Shown in pieces: positions 1-6,030 of a stretch of DNA of 20,105 nucleotides. Below the pieces are notes generated by a model, which ran no database searches, was not told the origin of the DNA, and worked only from the letters and a program-made list of their open reading frames with translations. The DNA comes from a virus. The stretch covers positions 1 through 20,105 of IMG/VR virus record IMGVR_UViG_3300025695_000130. One strand, 5' to 3'. The position numbers were made by a program, and so were the translations under genes. Each line of letters starts with the position of its first letter. The stretch's first letter is position 1.

Positions 1-3
1 GAC

Positions 4-813
4 ATGGCCGAAGGCATCCGTAAGCAAGTCGCTGCGGATGTCGAGGCAGCACTAGAGAAACAGTTCAGCAGCGGTCCACGTGATGAGTTTAGACTACGGA
101 TGTCCAACATTGGGCGTCCAACTTGTCAGTTGTGGTTTGATAAGAACAAACCTGAAGGCAAAGCACCCTTTCCTCCACACTTCCTGATGAACATGATCAT
201 TGGTGATATTGTGGAGGCTGTCTTCAAGGGACTTCTTCGTGCTGCTGAAGTAGAGTTTCAAGACAACGACAAGGTAACACTTGAGTTGAACAACGGTGTC
301 AAGATCAATGGCGAGTATGACATGATCATGGATGGCAAGGTGGACGACGTTAAGTCTGCATCCCCTTGGTCATACAAGAACAAGTTTGCCTCCTTCGAGG
401 CACTAGCGCAGGGCGATAGCTTCGGCTATGTACCCCAGCTTGTAGGCTATGCTACAGCTGCAGGTATGGATGTCGGTGGCTGGTGGGTAGTGAACAAAGC
501 TAACGGTGAGTTTAAGTACGTTGACGCAGGCGGTGTAGACGCCCCTGCAGTGCTTGATGCCATCGAAGCTACAGTGACCTACATCAATGAGGACAAGCCC
601 TTTGAGCGGTGCTTTGAGGCAGTCCCAGAGACACACTACCGTAAGGCTACAGGCAACCTCAAGCTTGGTGTCGAGTGTGGCTTCTGTCAGTTCAAGCATA
701 AGTGCTGGCCTAACCTGCAAACTCTGCCTGCTGTAAAGTCTAACGCACAGAACCCACCAGAAGTGGACTACGTGTTTGTTGATCCGCAGTATCTTGAGGG
801 TGCAGATGGTTAA
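4..813 (+). CDS. Cas4/RecB-like PD-(D/E)XK exonuclease with Fe-S cysteines
   Basis: The 269-residue product carries the layout of the Cas4/AddB-type nuclease family. A first cysteine, C41, sits in an RPTCQLW context. A helix with GDIVE (E71) follows, then GEYD (D106), then DDVK (D115, K117) as the (D/E)xK catalytic pair, then QLVGY (Q145, Y149) as the QxxxY motif. A C-terminal cluster CGFCQFKHKC (C225, C228, C234) would, with C41, ligate a 4Fe-4S cluster. Members degrade or process DNA ends; in a T7-like phage such a protein can fill the recombination/host-DNA degradation role of T7 gp6. The reading frame is open to the left edge, so the ATG at 4 may not be the true start. Its last 8 bases overlap the endonuclease gene. 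Motif assignment is strong; the exact substrate is unknown. Confidence 0.8.
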   Translation: MAEGIRKQVAADVEAALEKQFSSGPRDEFRLRMSNIGRPTCQLWFDKNKPEGKAPFPPHFLMNMIIGDIVEAVFKGLLRAAEVEFQDNDKVTLELNNGVKINGEYDMIMDGKVDDVKSASPWSYKNKFASFEALAQGDSFGYVPQLVGYATAAGMDVGGWWVVNKANGEFKYVDAGGVDAPAVLDAIEATVTYINEDKPFERCFEAVPETHYRKATGNLKLGVECGFCQFKHKCWPNLQTLPAVKSNAQNPPEVDYVFVDPQYLEGADG

Positions 814-1249
814 GCGTAGGCACACTAACAACTATCGTAGCGGTCTAGAGAAAGAGATCGCTGCGTGGCTCAAGCAGAAGAAGCATCAGTTCCGTTATGA
901 AGAAGTGAAGGTGGAGTGGGAGGATCTAAAGTATCGAACCTACACGCCTGACTTCATACTCAACAACGGTATCATCATTGAGAGCAAGGGCATCTTCGAT
1001 AATGCGGACAGGCGTAAGCATCGTGAGATCAAGAAGCAGCACCCAGAGTTAGACATACGCTTTGTATTCAGCAATGCTAACGCTAAGTTATATAAGGGTG
1101 CTAAGTCTAGGTACTGCGATTGGTGTGACAAGTATGGGTTCCAGTGGTCCCACCGTGTGATACCCGAAGCATGGCTAGAAGAAGAGGGTGAAGCGATCAC
1201 ACTTAACAGGGTGCCGCTCAAGACTAAAAGGAAAGATACAGATGGCTAA
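806..1249 (+). CDS. Endonuclease I, T7 gp3-like Holliday-junction resolvase
   Basis: The 147-residue protein matches phage T7 endonuclease I (149 residues) in length and motif order. It has SGLEKEI (E15), YTPDFIL (D49), then E59 and K61 in IIIESKG; these correspond to the T7 metal-binding residues E20, D55, E65 and K67. This enzyme cleaves branched DNA such as four-way junctions and helps break down host DNA. I chose the ATG at 806 over an in-frame TTG at 776. The ATG has a GAGG ribosome-binding site just upstream, overlaps the upstream gene by only 8 bases, and starts at the usual family position. A CDWC pair near residues 110-113 is seen, but I assign no role to it. It pairs functionally with the exonuclease just upstream. 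Confidence 0.88.
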   Translation: MVKRRHTNNYRSGLEKEIAAWLKQKKHQFRYEEVKVEWEDLKYRTYTPDFILNNGIIIESKGIFDNADRRKHREIKKQHPELDIRFVFSNANAKLYKGAKSRYCDWCDKYGFQWSHRVIPEAWLEEEGEAITLNRVPLKTKRKDTDG

Positions 1250-1526
1250 ATGGAACTCAGAAAACCTGGCCCATGCAGATAGGCCCATTAGAATTGACGG
1301 GTATGACCCTGTAGATCGCCCAGCGCATTACAATATGGGTGGCATAGAATGTATTGACTACATCAAGCAGGTGTTAGGCCTAGATGGATTCATCGCTTAC
1401 TGCCACGGCAATATGATCAAGTACCAGCACAGATATCGCTACAAGAATAACCCTGTTGAAGATATGAAGAAGGCTCAGTGGTACTTAACCAAACTCAATG
1501 AAGCATTAGCGGAGAAGCACAAATGA
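1242..1526 (+). CDS. DUF3310 family protein (related to part of T7 gp1.7)
   Basis: The product has 94 residues. The core VDRPAHYNMGGIECIDYI (residues 24-41) followed by GNMIKYQHRYRYKN (57-70) and KKAQWYL (76-82) is the hallmark of DUF3310, a small phage domain. In T7 the related region belongs to gp1.7, a nucleotide kinase. Whether this short stand-alone form has kinase activity cannot be told from sequence; no P-loop is visible. The start at ATG 1242 is preceded by an AAGGAAA ribosome-binding site and overlaps the endonuclease gene by 8 bases, in the same way as the previous junction. The position between DNA-processing and dNTP-metabolism genes fits a nucleotide-pool role, which is an inference. 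Confidence 0.8.
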   Translation: MAKWNSENLAHADRPIRIDGYDPVDRPAHYNMGGIECIDYIKQVLGLDGFIAYCHGNMIKYQHRYRYKNNPVEDMKKAQWYLTKLNEALAEKHK

Positions 1527-2008
1527 TTACCCAAGATGACATTGACGCTATGAAGCCGCAGATGCCACACGAGAAAGTTGCTGACTTTATTGTCGCCTTT
1601 AAAGGGTCGCTTGATCCCCGCTTGTGGGTTAAGCTTATTGATGAAGAGCTAGAAGAGTATATGGCTGAGAGCTTCGGCACACCTAATCACCTGAAAGAGT
1701 TGTGTGATCTGCTGTATGTATCGACAGGGCTAGCGCTTACTTCTCCTGAACACATTGGTATGCTACTGCGAGGCTCAGAGCGTGATGTTATCCTCAAGCA
1801 ACAGGCAACCGTAAGCCGCACCCTAAGCAGTGGCCTAGAGTACTACGGGGAAGAGGTATTCATCGAAGCTTTCGCACGTGTACACGATAGCAACATGTCT
1901 AAGCTAGACAGCGTGGGTAATCCTGTGCTACGTGATGACGGTAAGGTAATGAAAGGCCCTAACTATAAGAAGCCTGACCTTACTGACCTTACAGGGAAGG
2001 CGGCATGA
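1523..2008 (+). CDS. MazG/PRA-PH-like nucleotide pyrophosphohydrolase
   Basis: This 161-residue protein shows the all-alpha NTP pyrophosphohydrolase pattern. A helix with LIDEELEEY (acidic residues 41-45) is followed by KELCDLLYVSTGLAL (E59, D62), forming an ExxE...ExxD metal site. The C-terminal half has VHDSNMSKLDSVGNPVLRDDGKVMKGPNYKKPDL, in which NMSK (124-127) and GPNYKKPDL (145-153) are typical of the phosphoribosyl-ATP pyrophosphohydrolase-like branch. Such enzymes hydrolyse NTPs or dNTPs to monophosphates and can adjust the nucleotide pool during infection. The gene starts in an ATGA overlap with the DUF3310 gene and ends in an ATGA overlap with the next small gene. The exact substrate is unresolved. 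Confidence 0.8.
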   Translation: MITQDDIDAMKPQMPHEKVADFIVAFKGSLDPRLWVKLIDEELEEYMAESFGTPNHLKELCDLLYVSTGLALTSPEHIGMLLRGSERDVILKQQATVSRTLSSGLEYYGEEVFIEAFARVHDSNMSKLDSVGNPVLRDDGKVMKGPNYKKPDLTDLTGKAA

Positions 2009-2166
2009 AGTTCCACATCCACATGACATTAGAGATAGACGAGGAGGATAACATTCTTCCCGTAGCAGAGGACATGTATGAAGAAGTTGTAACAGAGCTA
2101 ATTCAAGACATGATCTACGATATAGATGGCGCAGATATACAACATATAGAGGTTAAACAAAGATGA
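2005..2166 (+). CDS. Small acidic protein, 53 residues, unknown function
   Basis: An ATG at 2005 inside the preceding TGA (ATGA) opens a frame that ends in TGA at 2164-2166, overlapping the reductase ATG at 2163 in the same ATGA form. The product is rich in Asp and Glu (for example LEIDEEDNILPV near residues 9-20), has a predicted amphipathic helix EEVVTELIQDMIYDI (26-40) and ends VKQR. It exactly fills the gap between two real genes with four-base overlaps on both sides, which argues strongly that it is translated. I do not recognise a family. Because it is short, automatic gene callers could miss it. A role linked to the reductase is possible but only by position. Confidence 0.75.
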   Translation: MKFHIHMTLEIDEEDNILPVAEDMYEEVVTELIQDMIYDIDGADIQHIEVKQR

Positions 2167-4061
2167 ACAACTACCTACCAACGGACTACCAAGCATTCAT
2201 TCACACGTCACGCTACGCACGATGGCTGGACGATGAGGGACGCCGTGAGAACTGGGGAGAGACAGTCAATCGTTACATGGACAATCTAGTAGGCGGCAAT
2301 GTCGATGTAGAGACAGCGGATGCTCTTGAGACAGCTATCCTTGATCTCAATGTCATGCCTTCCATGAGAGCCTTGATGACAGCTGGCCCAGCGCTTAACC
2401 GTGACAACACAGCTGGCTACAACTGTAGCTACCTACCCGTAGATGACCCTAAGTCCTTCGATGAGGCTATGTTTATCTTGCTCTGTGGTACTGGTGTCGG
2501 CTTCAGTGTTGAGCGTCAGTTCATCTCCAAACTCCCAGAGGTTCCTGAGTTGTTCGAGAGCGACACTACTGTCGTTGTCAGTGACAGCAAAGAGGGTTGG
2601 GCAAAGGCGTTCCGTCAAGTTCTAGCACTCCTTTGGGCGGGTGAGATCCCTAAGTGGGATGTGTCTAAGGTACGCCCTGCTGGTGCAAAACTCAAGACCT
2701 TTGGTGGTCGTGCATCAGGCCCAGCGCCCTTGGTTGATCTGTTCAACTTCACTATCCGTACCTTCAAAGAGGCACAAGGTAAGAAGCTTAGCTCACTGCA
2801 GTGCCACGACATTATGTGTAAGATTGGTGAAGTCGTTGTTGTTGGTGGTGTTCGTCGCTCAGCTATGATCTCTCTGTCTAACCTTAGCGATGACCGTATG
2901 CGCCATGCTAAGAGTGGTGCTTGGTGGGAGACAGGGCCTCAACGTGCATTGGCTAACAACTCTGTAAGCTACACTGAGAAGCCTGATGCCGTGTCGTTTA
3001 TGCGTGAGTGGCTGTCACTTGTGGAGTCAGGTTCAGGTGAACGAGGTATCTTCAACCGTGAGGCATCCAAAAAGCAAGCGGCTAAGAATGGTCGCCGTGA
3101 TGAGAACTATGACTTCGGGACCAACCCGTGCAGTGAGATCATCCTTCGGCCCTATCAGTTCTGTAACCTTACCGAGGTAGTCGTGCGTGCGACTGACACC
3201 ATTGAAACACTGGGGGCTAAGGTAAAGCTTGCCACTATCCTCGGTACTATTCAGTCAAGCTATACGAAGTTCCCTTACCTCCGTAAGATTTGGCAGAAGA
3301 ACACAGAAGAAGAACGGTTGCTAGGTGTGTCACTTACAGGCATCATGGATAACCCCCTTATGACAACAAAGAACAATGGATTGGAGAAGACCCTTGAACA
3401 CCTCAAAGCTATCGCTGTTGCTACTAACGCTGAGTGGGCTGAACGTATTGGCATCAATGTTTCTACTGCTATCACTTGCGTTAAGCCCTCTGGAACCGTC
3501 AGTCAACTTGTGGACTCTGCTTCTGGTATCCACGCTCGTCATTCCGAGTACTATATTCGTACTGTCCGTGGTGATAACAAAGACCCACTCACGCAGTTCA
3601 TGAAGGATCAGGGCATTCCTAACGAGCCTGACGTAATGAAGCCTGACAGCACAACAGTTTTCAGCTTCCCTATGAAGTCTCCTGCAGGGGCTGTAGTAAC
3701 CTCTGACCTGTCAGCTATTGAGCAGCTTGAGATGTGGCTGGCTTATCAACGTTCTTGGTGTGAGCATAAACCCTCTGTAACTATCAACGTCAAAGCAGAC
3801 GAGTGGTTCGAAGTAGGTGCATTTGTGTATAATCATTTCGATGAGATGTCAGGTGTATCCTTCCTGCCCTTCTCTGAGCATACCTACCAGCAGGCTCCCT
3901 ATCAGGACGTAGGTAAGTCAGACTACGAGACTCTCTTGTCAGTCATGCCTAAGTCTATTGACTGGTCTAAGCTTTCAGAGTATGAGGCCGAAGATAATAC
4001 AGCAGGAAGTCAGACGCTCGCTTGTTCTGGTGATAGCTGTGAGATTGTGGACTTAACATGA
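2163..4061 (+). CDS. nrdJ: Adenosylcobalamin-dependent (class II, monomeric) ribonucleotide reductase
   Basis: The 632-residue protein reduces ribonucleotides to deoxyribonucleotides using vitamin B12 as radical source. Its active-site layout matches the monomeric ribonucleoside-triphosphate reductase of Lactobacillus leichmannii. C88 in AGYNCSYLP fits Cys119. NPCSEI gives the radical cysteine C323 and E325 (Cys408 and Glu410). C334 lies 11 residues after C323, the same spacing as Cys419. The C-terminal CSGDSC (C621, C626) fits the Cys731/Cys736 re-reduction pair. PSGTVS at 442-447 is the conserved substrate phosphate loop. It is shorter than the 739-residue Lactobacillus enzyme. A GAGG ribosome-binding site lies at 2149-2152. 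It overlaps both neighbours by four bases. A glutaredoxin two genes downstream could be its reductant. Use of B12 implies a host that makes or imports cobalamin. Confidence 0.95.
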   Translation: MNNYLPTDYQAFIHTSRYARWLDDEGRRENWGETVNRYMDNLVGGNVDVETADALETAILDLNVMPSMRALMTAGPALNRDNTAGYNCSYLPVDDPKSFDEAMFILLCGTGVGFSVERQFISKLPEVPELFESDTTVVVSDSKEGWAKAFRQVLALLWAGEIPKWDVSKVRPAGAKLKTFGGRASGPAPLVDLFNFTIRTFKEAQGKKLSSLQCHDIMCKIGEVVVVGGVRRSAMISLSNLSDDRMRHAKSGAWWETGPQRALANNSVSYTEKPDAVSFMREWLSLVESGSGERGIFNREASKKQAAKNGRRDENYDFGTNPCSEIILRPYQFCNLTEVVVRATDTIETLGAKVKLATILGTIQSSYTKFPYLRKIWQKNTEEERLLGVSLTGIMDNPLMTTKNNGLEKTLEHLKAIAVATNAEWAERIGINVSTAITCVKPSGTVSQLVDSASGIHARHSEYYIRTVRGDNKDPLTQFMKDQGIPNEPDVMKPDSTTVFSFPMKSPAGAVVTSDLSAIEQLEMWLAYQRSWCEHKPSVTINVKADEWFEVGAFVYNHFDEMSGVSFLPFSEHTYQQAPYQDVGKSDYETLLSVMPKSIDWSKLSEYEAEDNTAGSQTLACSGDSCEIVDLT

Positions 4062-4255
4062 AATACATCACACCACTAAACGTCTTCCTGTACTTCGTTG
4101 TACTAGGTATCTTGGGCGTAGCTTTTATTGAGTACGTCTTCTGGGCCAAGCATAACTTCTACGATATTGCTGCCTTGGTAATCTTTGCGGTGTTCCCCCT
4201 AGCGGGGGGCATTGCCGCTGGTCTAACTGCTTACATTCTACGGAAGGTAAAGTAA
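4058..4255 (+). CDS. Small membrane protein with two transmembrane helices
   Basis: The 65-residue product has two hydrophobic stretches, about residues 7-29 (VFLYFVVLGILGVAFIEYVF region) and 36-61 (DIAALVIFAVFPLAGGIAAG onward), joined by a short loop KHNF and ending in basic LRKVK. This predicts an inner-membrane hairpin. It starts in an ATGA overlap with the reductase stop and its TAA overlaps the glutaredoxin ATG by one base, so it belongs to the same translation chain. Small two-helix phage proteins may be class II holins, but this one lies among nucleotide-metabolism genes and away from the lysis-type hydrolase. I therefore leave the function open. Confidence 0.65.
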   Translation: MKYITPLNVFLYFVVLGILGVAFIEYVFWAKHNFYDIAALVIFAVFPLAGGIAAGLTAYILRKVK

Positions 4256-4491
4256 TGTTTACTATCATCACACGTGACCAGTGTAGCTTCTGTGACTCAG
4301 CGAAGGCCCTCCTCAAGGGGGCCGACCTGCATTACACTGAGTACAACGTCCAGTCATCTAGCAGCAAGTGGGTCTTGACACTGATCAAGCAGGCAGGGCA
4401 TACTACAGTACCACAGATTTTTGCACCTGATGGTTCTCACATTGGTGGTTATACTGAACTTAAGGCTTACCTTATACCTATTGAATACTAA
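4255..4491 (+). CDS. Glutaredoxin
   Basis: This is a 78-residue glutaredoxin of normal phage size. It has the N-terminal beta strand FTIIT, the redox motif C10-S-F-C13, the cis-proline motif T51-V52-P53 with QIF after it, and the GG pair at 64-65 followed by YTEL near the C-terminus. Glutaredoxins use these cysteines to reduce disulfides, with glutathione or a thioredoxin reductase as electron source. Placed just after the ribonucleotide reductase gene, it most likely re-reduces the C621/C626 pair of that enzyme; this is inference from proximity and from known pairing in phages. The CSFC centre differs from the classical CPYC. The ATG shares one base with the upstream TAA. Confidence 0.88.
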   Translation: MFTIITRDQCSFCDSAKALLKGADLHYTEYNVQSSSSKWVLTLIKQAGHTTVPQIFAPDGSHIGGYTELKAYLIPIEY

Positions 4492-4499
4492 CACGAACA

Positions 4500-4576
<77 letters not shown>

Positions 4577-4592
4577 ACACAAGGAATACATC

Positions 4593-5081
4593 ATGTCTCA
4601 GACTCAATTTCGTTTCGGCAGTTCTTTTCAGGAGGGTACTGCTGCTGAACAGGAGTTCATCAAACTTAGAGGAGACAACTTCATACGTAAGGCCTCTCGT
4701 ATGGAAGACATTCACGAACATTGGGACGTGTTAGACAAAGAGTACGGAAAGGTAGACGTGAAAGGTGCTAAGCGTAAGTATCGCAATGGCCCTATTGATT
4801 ATTCTATCCACTGGTGGGAGTTTAAGAATGTAGCAGGACGTGCAGGATGGGGTGAACCTAACGATACTGAACGCCTTATCGCATTCCGCACAGAGAATGC
4901 CTATGTGTTAGTAAACCCTTCCAAGGTTAACGCACTGCTAGCAGCTAAATGTGTGGATCACTTCCGAGGACCGTGGGGCTTAAACACACGTAAGGGTCGC
5001 CAAGACTTAGCAGCTATGATTCCCACAGATTTCTTTGTAGATAATAGTGAGTATATCTTGGAGATTGACTTTGCCGAATGA
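4593..5081 (+). CDS. Unknown phage protein, candidate PD-(D/E)XK nuclease fold
   Basis: The product has 162 residues and no family that I recognise with certainty. It shows a spacing compatible with a PD-(D/E)XK nuclease: acidic E19/E21 in a helix, D45 in EHWDVLD, then D55-V-K57 in GKVDVKGAKR, followed by a strand-like HWWEFKN (74-79). The short DVK beta-hairpin after an isolated Asp is the usual core of that fold, so a DNA-cleaving or DNA-binding role is plausible. The ATG at 4593 is chosen because AAGGA at 4581-4585 precedes it by seven bases; longer in-frame versions would run into the tRNA. It overlaps the PhoH gene by 11 bases if PhoH starts at TTG 5071. Confidence 0.7.
   Translation: MSQTQFRFGSSFQEGTAAEQEFIKLRGDNFIRKASRMEDIHEHWDVLDKEYGKVDVKGAKRKYRNGPIDYSIHWWEFKNVAGRAGWGEPNDTERLIAFRTENAYVLVNPSKVNALLAAKCVDHFRGPWGLNTRKGRQDLAAMIPTDFFVDNSEYILEIDFAE
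5060..5063 (+). promoter_or_regulatory. Ribosome-binding site deciding the PhoH TTG start
   Basis: GGAG at 5060-5063 lies seven bases before TTG 5071-5073, an ideal spacing. The in-frame GTG at 5047 has no purine-rich site upstream, and TTG 5065 is too close. This supports TTG 5071 as the start. Confidence 0.6.
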
Positions 5082-5784
5082 TCTTGAACCACCCAAGAAG
5101 CAGACACGTACCCGACGTAAGACTAACTACAAGGGTGCAGCTGCTAAGCCTACATCAGGTATCACACCACGTACTGACAAACAGAAAGAGCTAATCGACG
5201 CTATCAAGTCTAGCTCTCAGGTGTTAATCCTTGGCCCTGCTGGTACTGGTAAGACATACGTTACCGCTACCTGTGCAGCTGATCTATATACTCTCAAAGA
5301 GATCGACAAGATCATCATCACTCGCCCGCACGTAGCTGTAGGTAAGGACATTGGGTTCCTGCCTGGTACGCTAGAAGAGAAGGCACAACCATGGGCCTTG
5401 CCTGTGTTAGACGTGCTGATCAAACACTTGGGTAGGGGTGCTGTTGATACAGGTCTAAAGAACGGTAACATTGAGATTGCACCTCTAGCACTCATGCGTG
5501 GGCGTAGCTTTGACAATGCTTTCATTATTGCTGATGAAGCACAGAACATTGAGATACCTGAAATCAAGATGTTATTGACTCGTGTAGGTGAAGGTAGTAC
5601 TATTGTACTTAATGGTGACATTCAGCAGTCTGACTTGAAGGGTGCCTCTGGCTTGTCCAAGGTAATCCATCTCTCAAAGAAACACATGTTGGATGTACCC
5701 GTTGTCGAGTTTGGTGTGGATGACATTGTGCGTAGTGGCATCTGTGCCGAATGGGTAAAGGTCTTCATGAAAGAAGGTATGTAA
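5071..5784 (+). CDS. phoH: PhoH-like P-loop ATPase
   Basis: The 237-residue product is a PhoH-family ATPase, common in marine phages. It has a basic N-terminal tail (KKQTRTRRK), Walker A GPAGTGKT (about residues 55-62), Walker B IIADEAQN (about 153-159) and the family motif LNGDIQQSDL (about 180-189), all in normal order. PhoH proteins resemble the N-terminal part of superfamily I helicases and bind ATP; the role in phages is debated, with RNA metabolism or phosphate response proposed. No ATG exists near the expected start. TTG 5071 is preferred over GTG 5047 because of the GGAG site at 5060-5063, giving an 11-base overlap with the upstream gene. If GTG were used, the product would have 245 residues. 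Family assignment is firm; the start is less so. Confidence 0.92.
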   Translation: MPNDLEPPKKQTRTRRKTNYKGAAAKPTSGITPRTDKQKELIDAIKSSSQVLILGPAGTGKTYVTATCAADLYTLKEIDKIIITRPHVAVGKDIGFLPGTLEEKAQPWALPVLDVLIKHLGRGAVDTGLKNGNIEIAPLALMRGRSFDNAFIIADEAQNIEIPEIKMLLTRVGEGSTIVLNGDIQQSDLKGASGLSKVIHLSKKHMLDVPVVEFGVDDIVRSGICAEWVKVFMKEGM

Positions 5785-5788
5785 CACA

Positions 5789-5992
5789 ATGAAATTAGAA
5801 CAAGAAGCCGAAGCCTTCAGTGAAGGTAAAAGGACGCAGTTCAATCAAGCTTTACAGGAATACATGCAACCTCTCCATCAGTACCTGAATGACAACCTGC
5901 ATAATACTAAAGAGCTAGACGATATCAAGTATCACATGCTAGCCGTTAAGCTTTTGTCTAGGCACTGCGCTGAAACACATGGTATCAAATAA
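5789..5992 (+). CDS. Small helical protein, 67 residues, unknown
   Basis: This is the last gene of the + strand block. The product is polar and appears almost fully helical, with a long Glu/Gln-rich helix EQEAEAFSEGKRTQFNQALQ (residues 4-23), then QPLHQYLNDNLH and a C-terminal ELDDIKYHMLAVKLLSRHCA. I recognise no domain. It begins four bases after the PhoH stop, with an AAGG element about 12 bases upstream of ATG 5789, so it is probably co-translated with PhoH. The terminator hairpin follows at once after its TAA. Confidence 0.65.
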   Translation: MKLEQEAEAFSEGKRTQFNQALQEYMQPLHQYLNDNLHNTKELDDIKYHMLAVKLLSRHCAETHGIK

Positions 5993-6030
5993 AAAAAGGG
6001 GCCGCTTAATGTGGCCCCTCTTCTTTTACT
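5990..6030 (+). terminator. Bidirectional intrinsic terminator between converging blocks
   Basis: AGGGGCC (5997-6003) pairs with GGCCCCT (6013-6019) around a nine-base loop, possibly with one more G-T pair. A run of A precedes the stem (5991-5997) and a T-rich run TCTTCTTTT follows it (6019-6027). It therefore reads as a GC-rich hairpin plus U tract on both strands. It lies exactly where the + strand block ends (5992) and the - strand block ends (6026), and so should stop transcription from both sides. Confidence 0.85.

Noticed and set aside
403-831. 142-residue open frame on the - strand
   Set aside because: It lies opposite the well-supported exonuclease gene, has no ribosome-binding site or recognisable motif, and is a shadow frame.
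2040-2046. GAGGAGG resembling a strong internal ribosome-binding site
   Set aside because: It encodes Glu-Glu-Asp of the 53-residue protein, and no ATG, GTG or TTG stands at a proper distance downstream.
5217-5621. 134-residue open frame on the - strand
   Set aside because: It is antisense to PhoH, whose Walker motifs are clear; no independent coding evidence.
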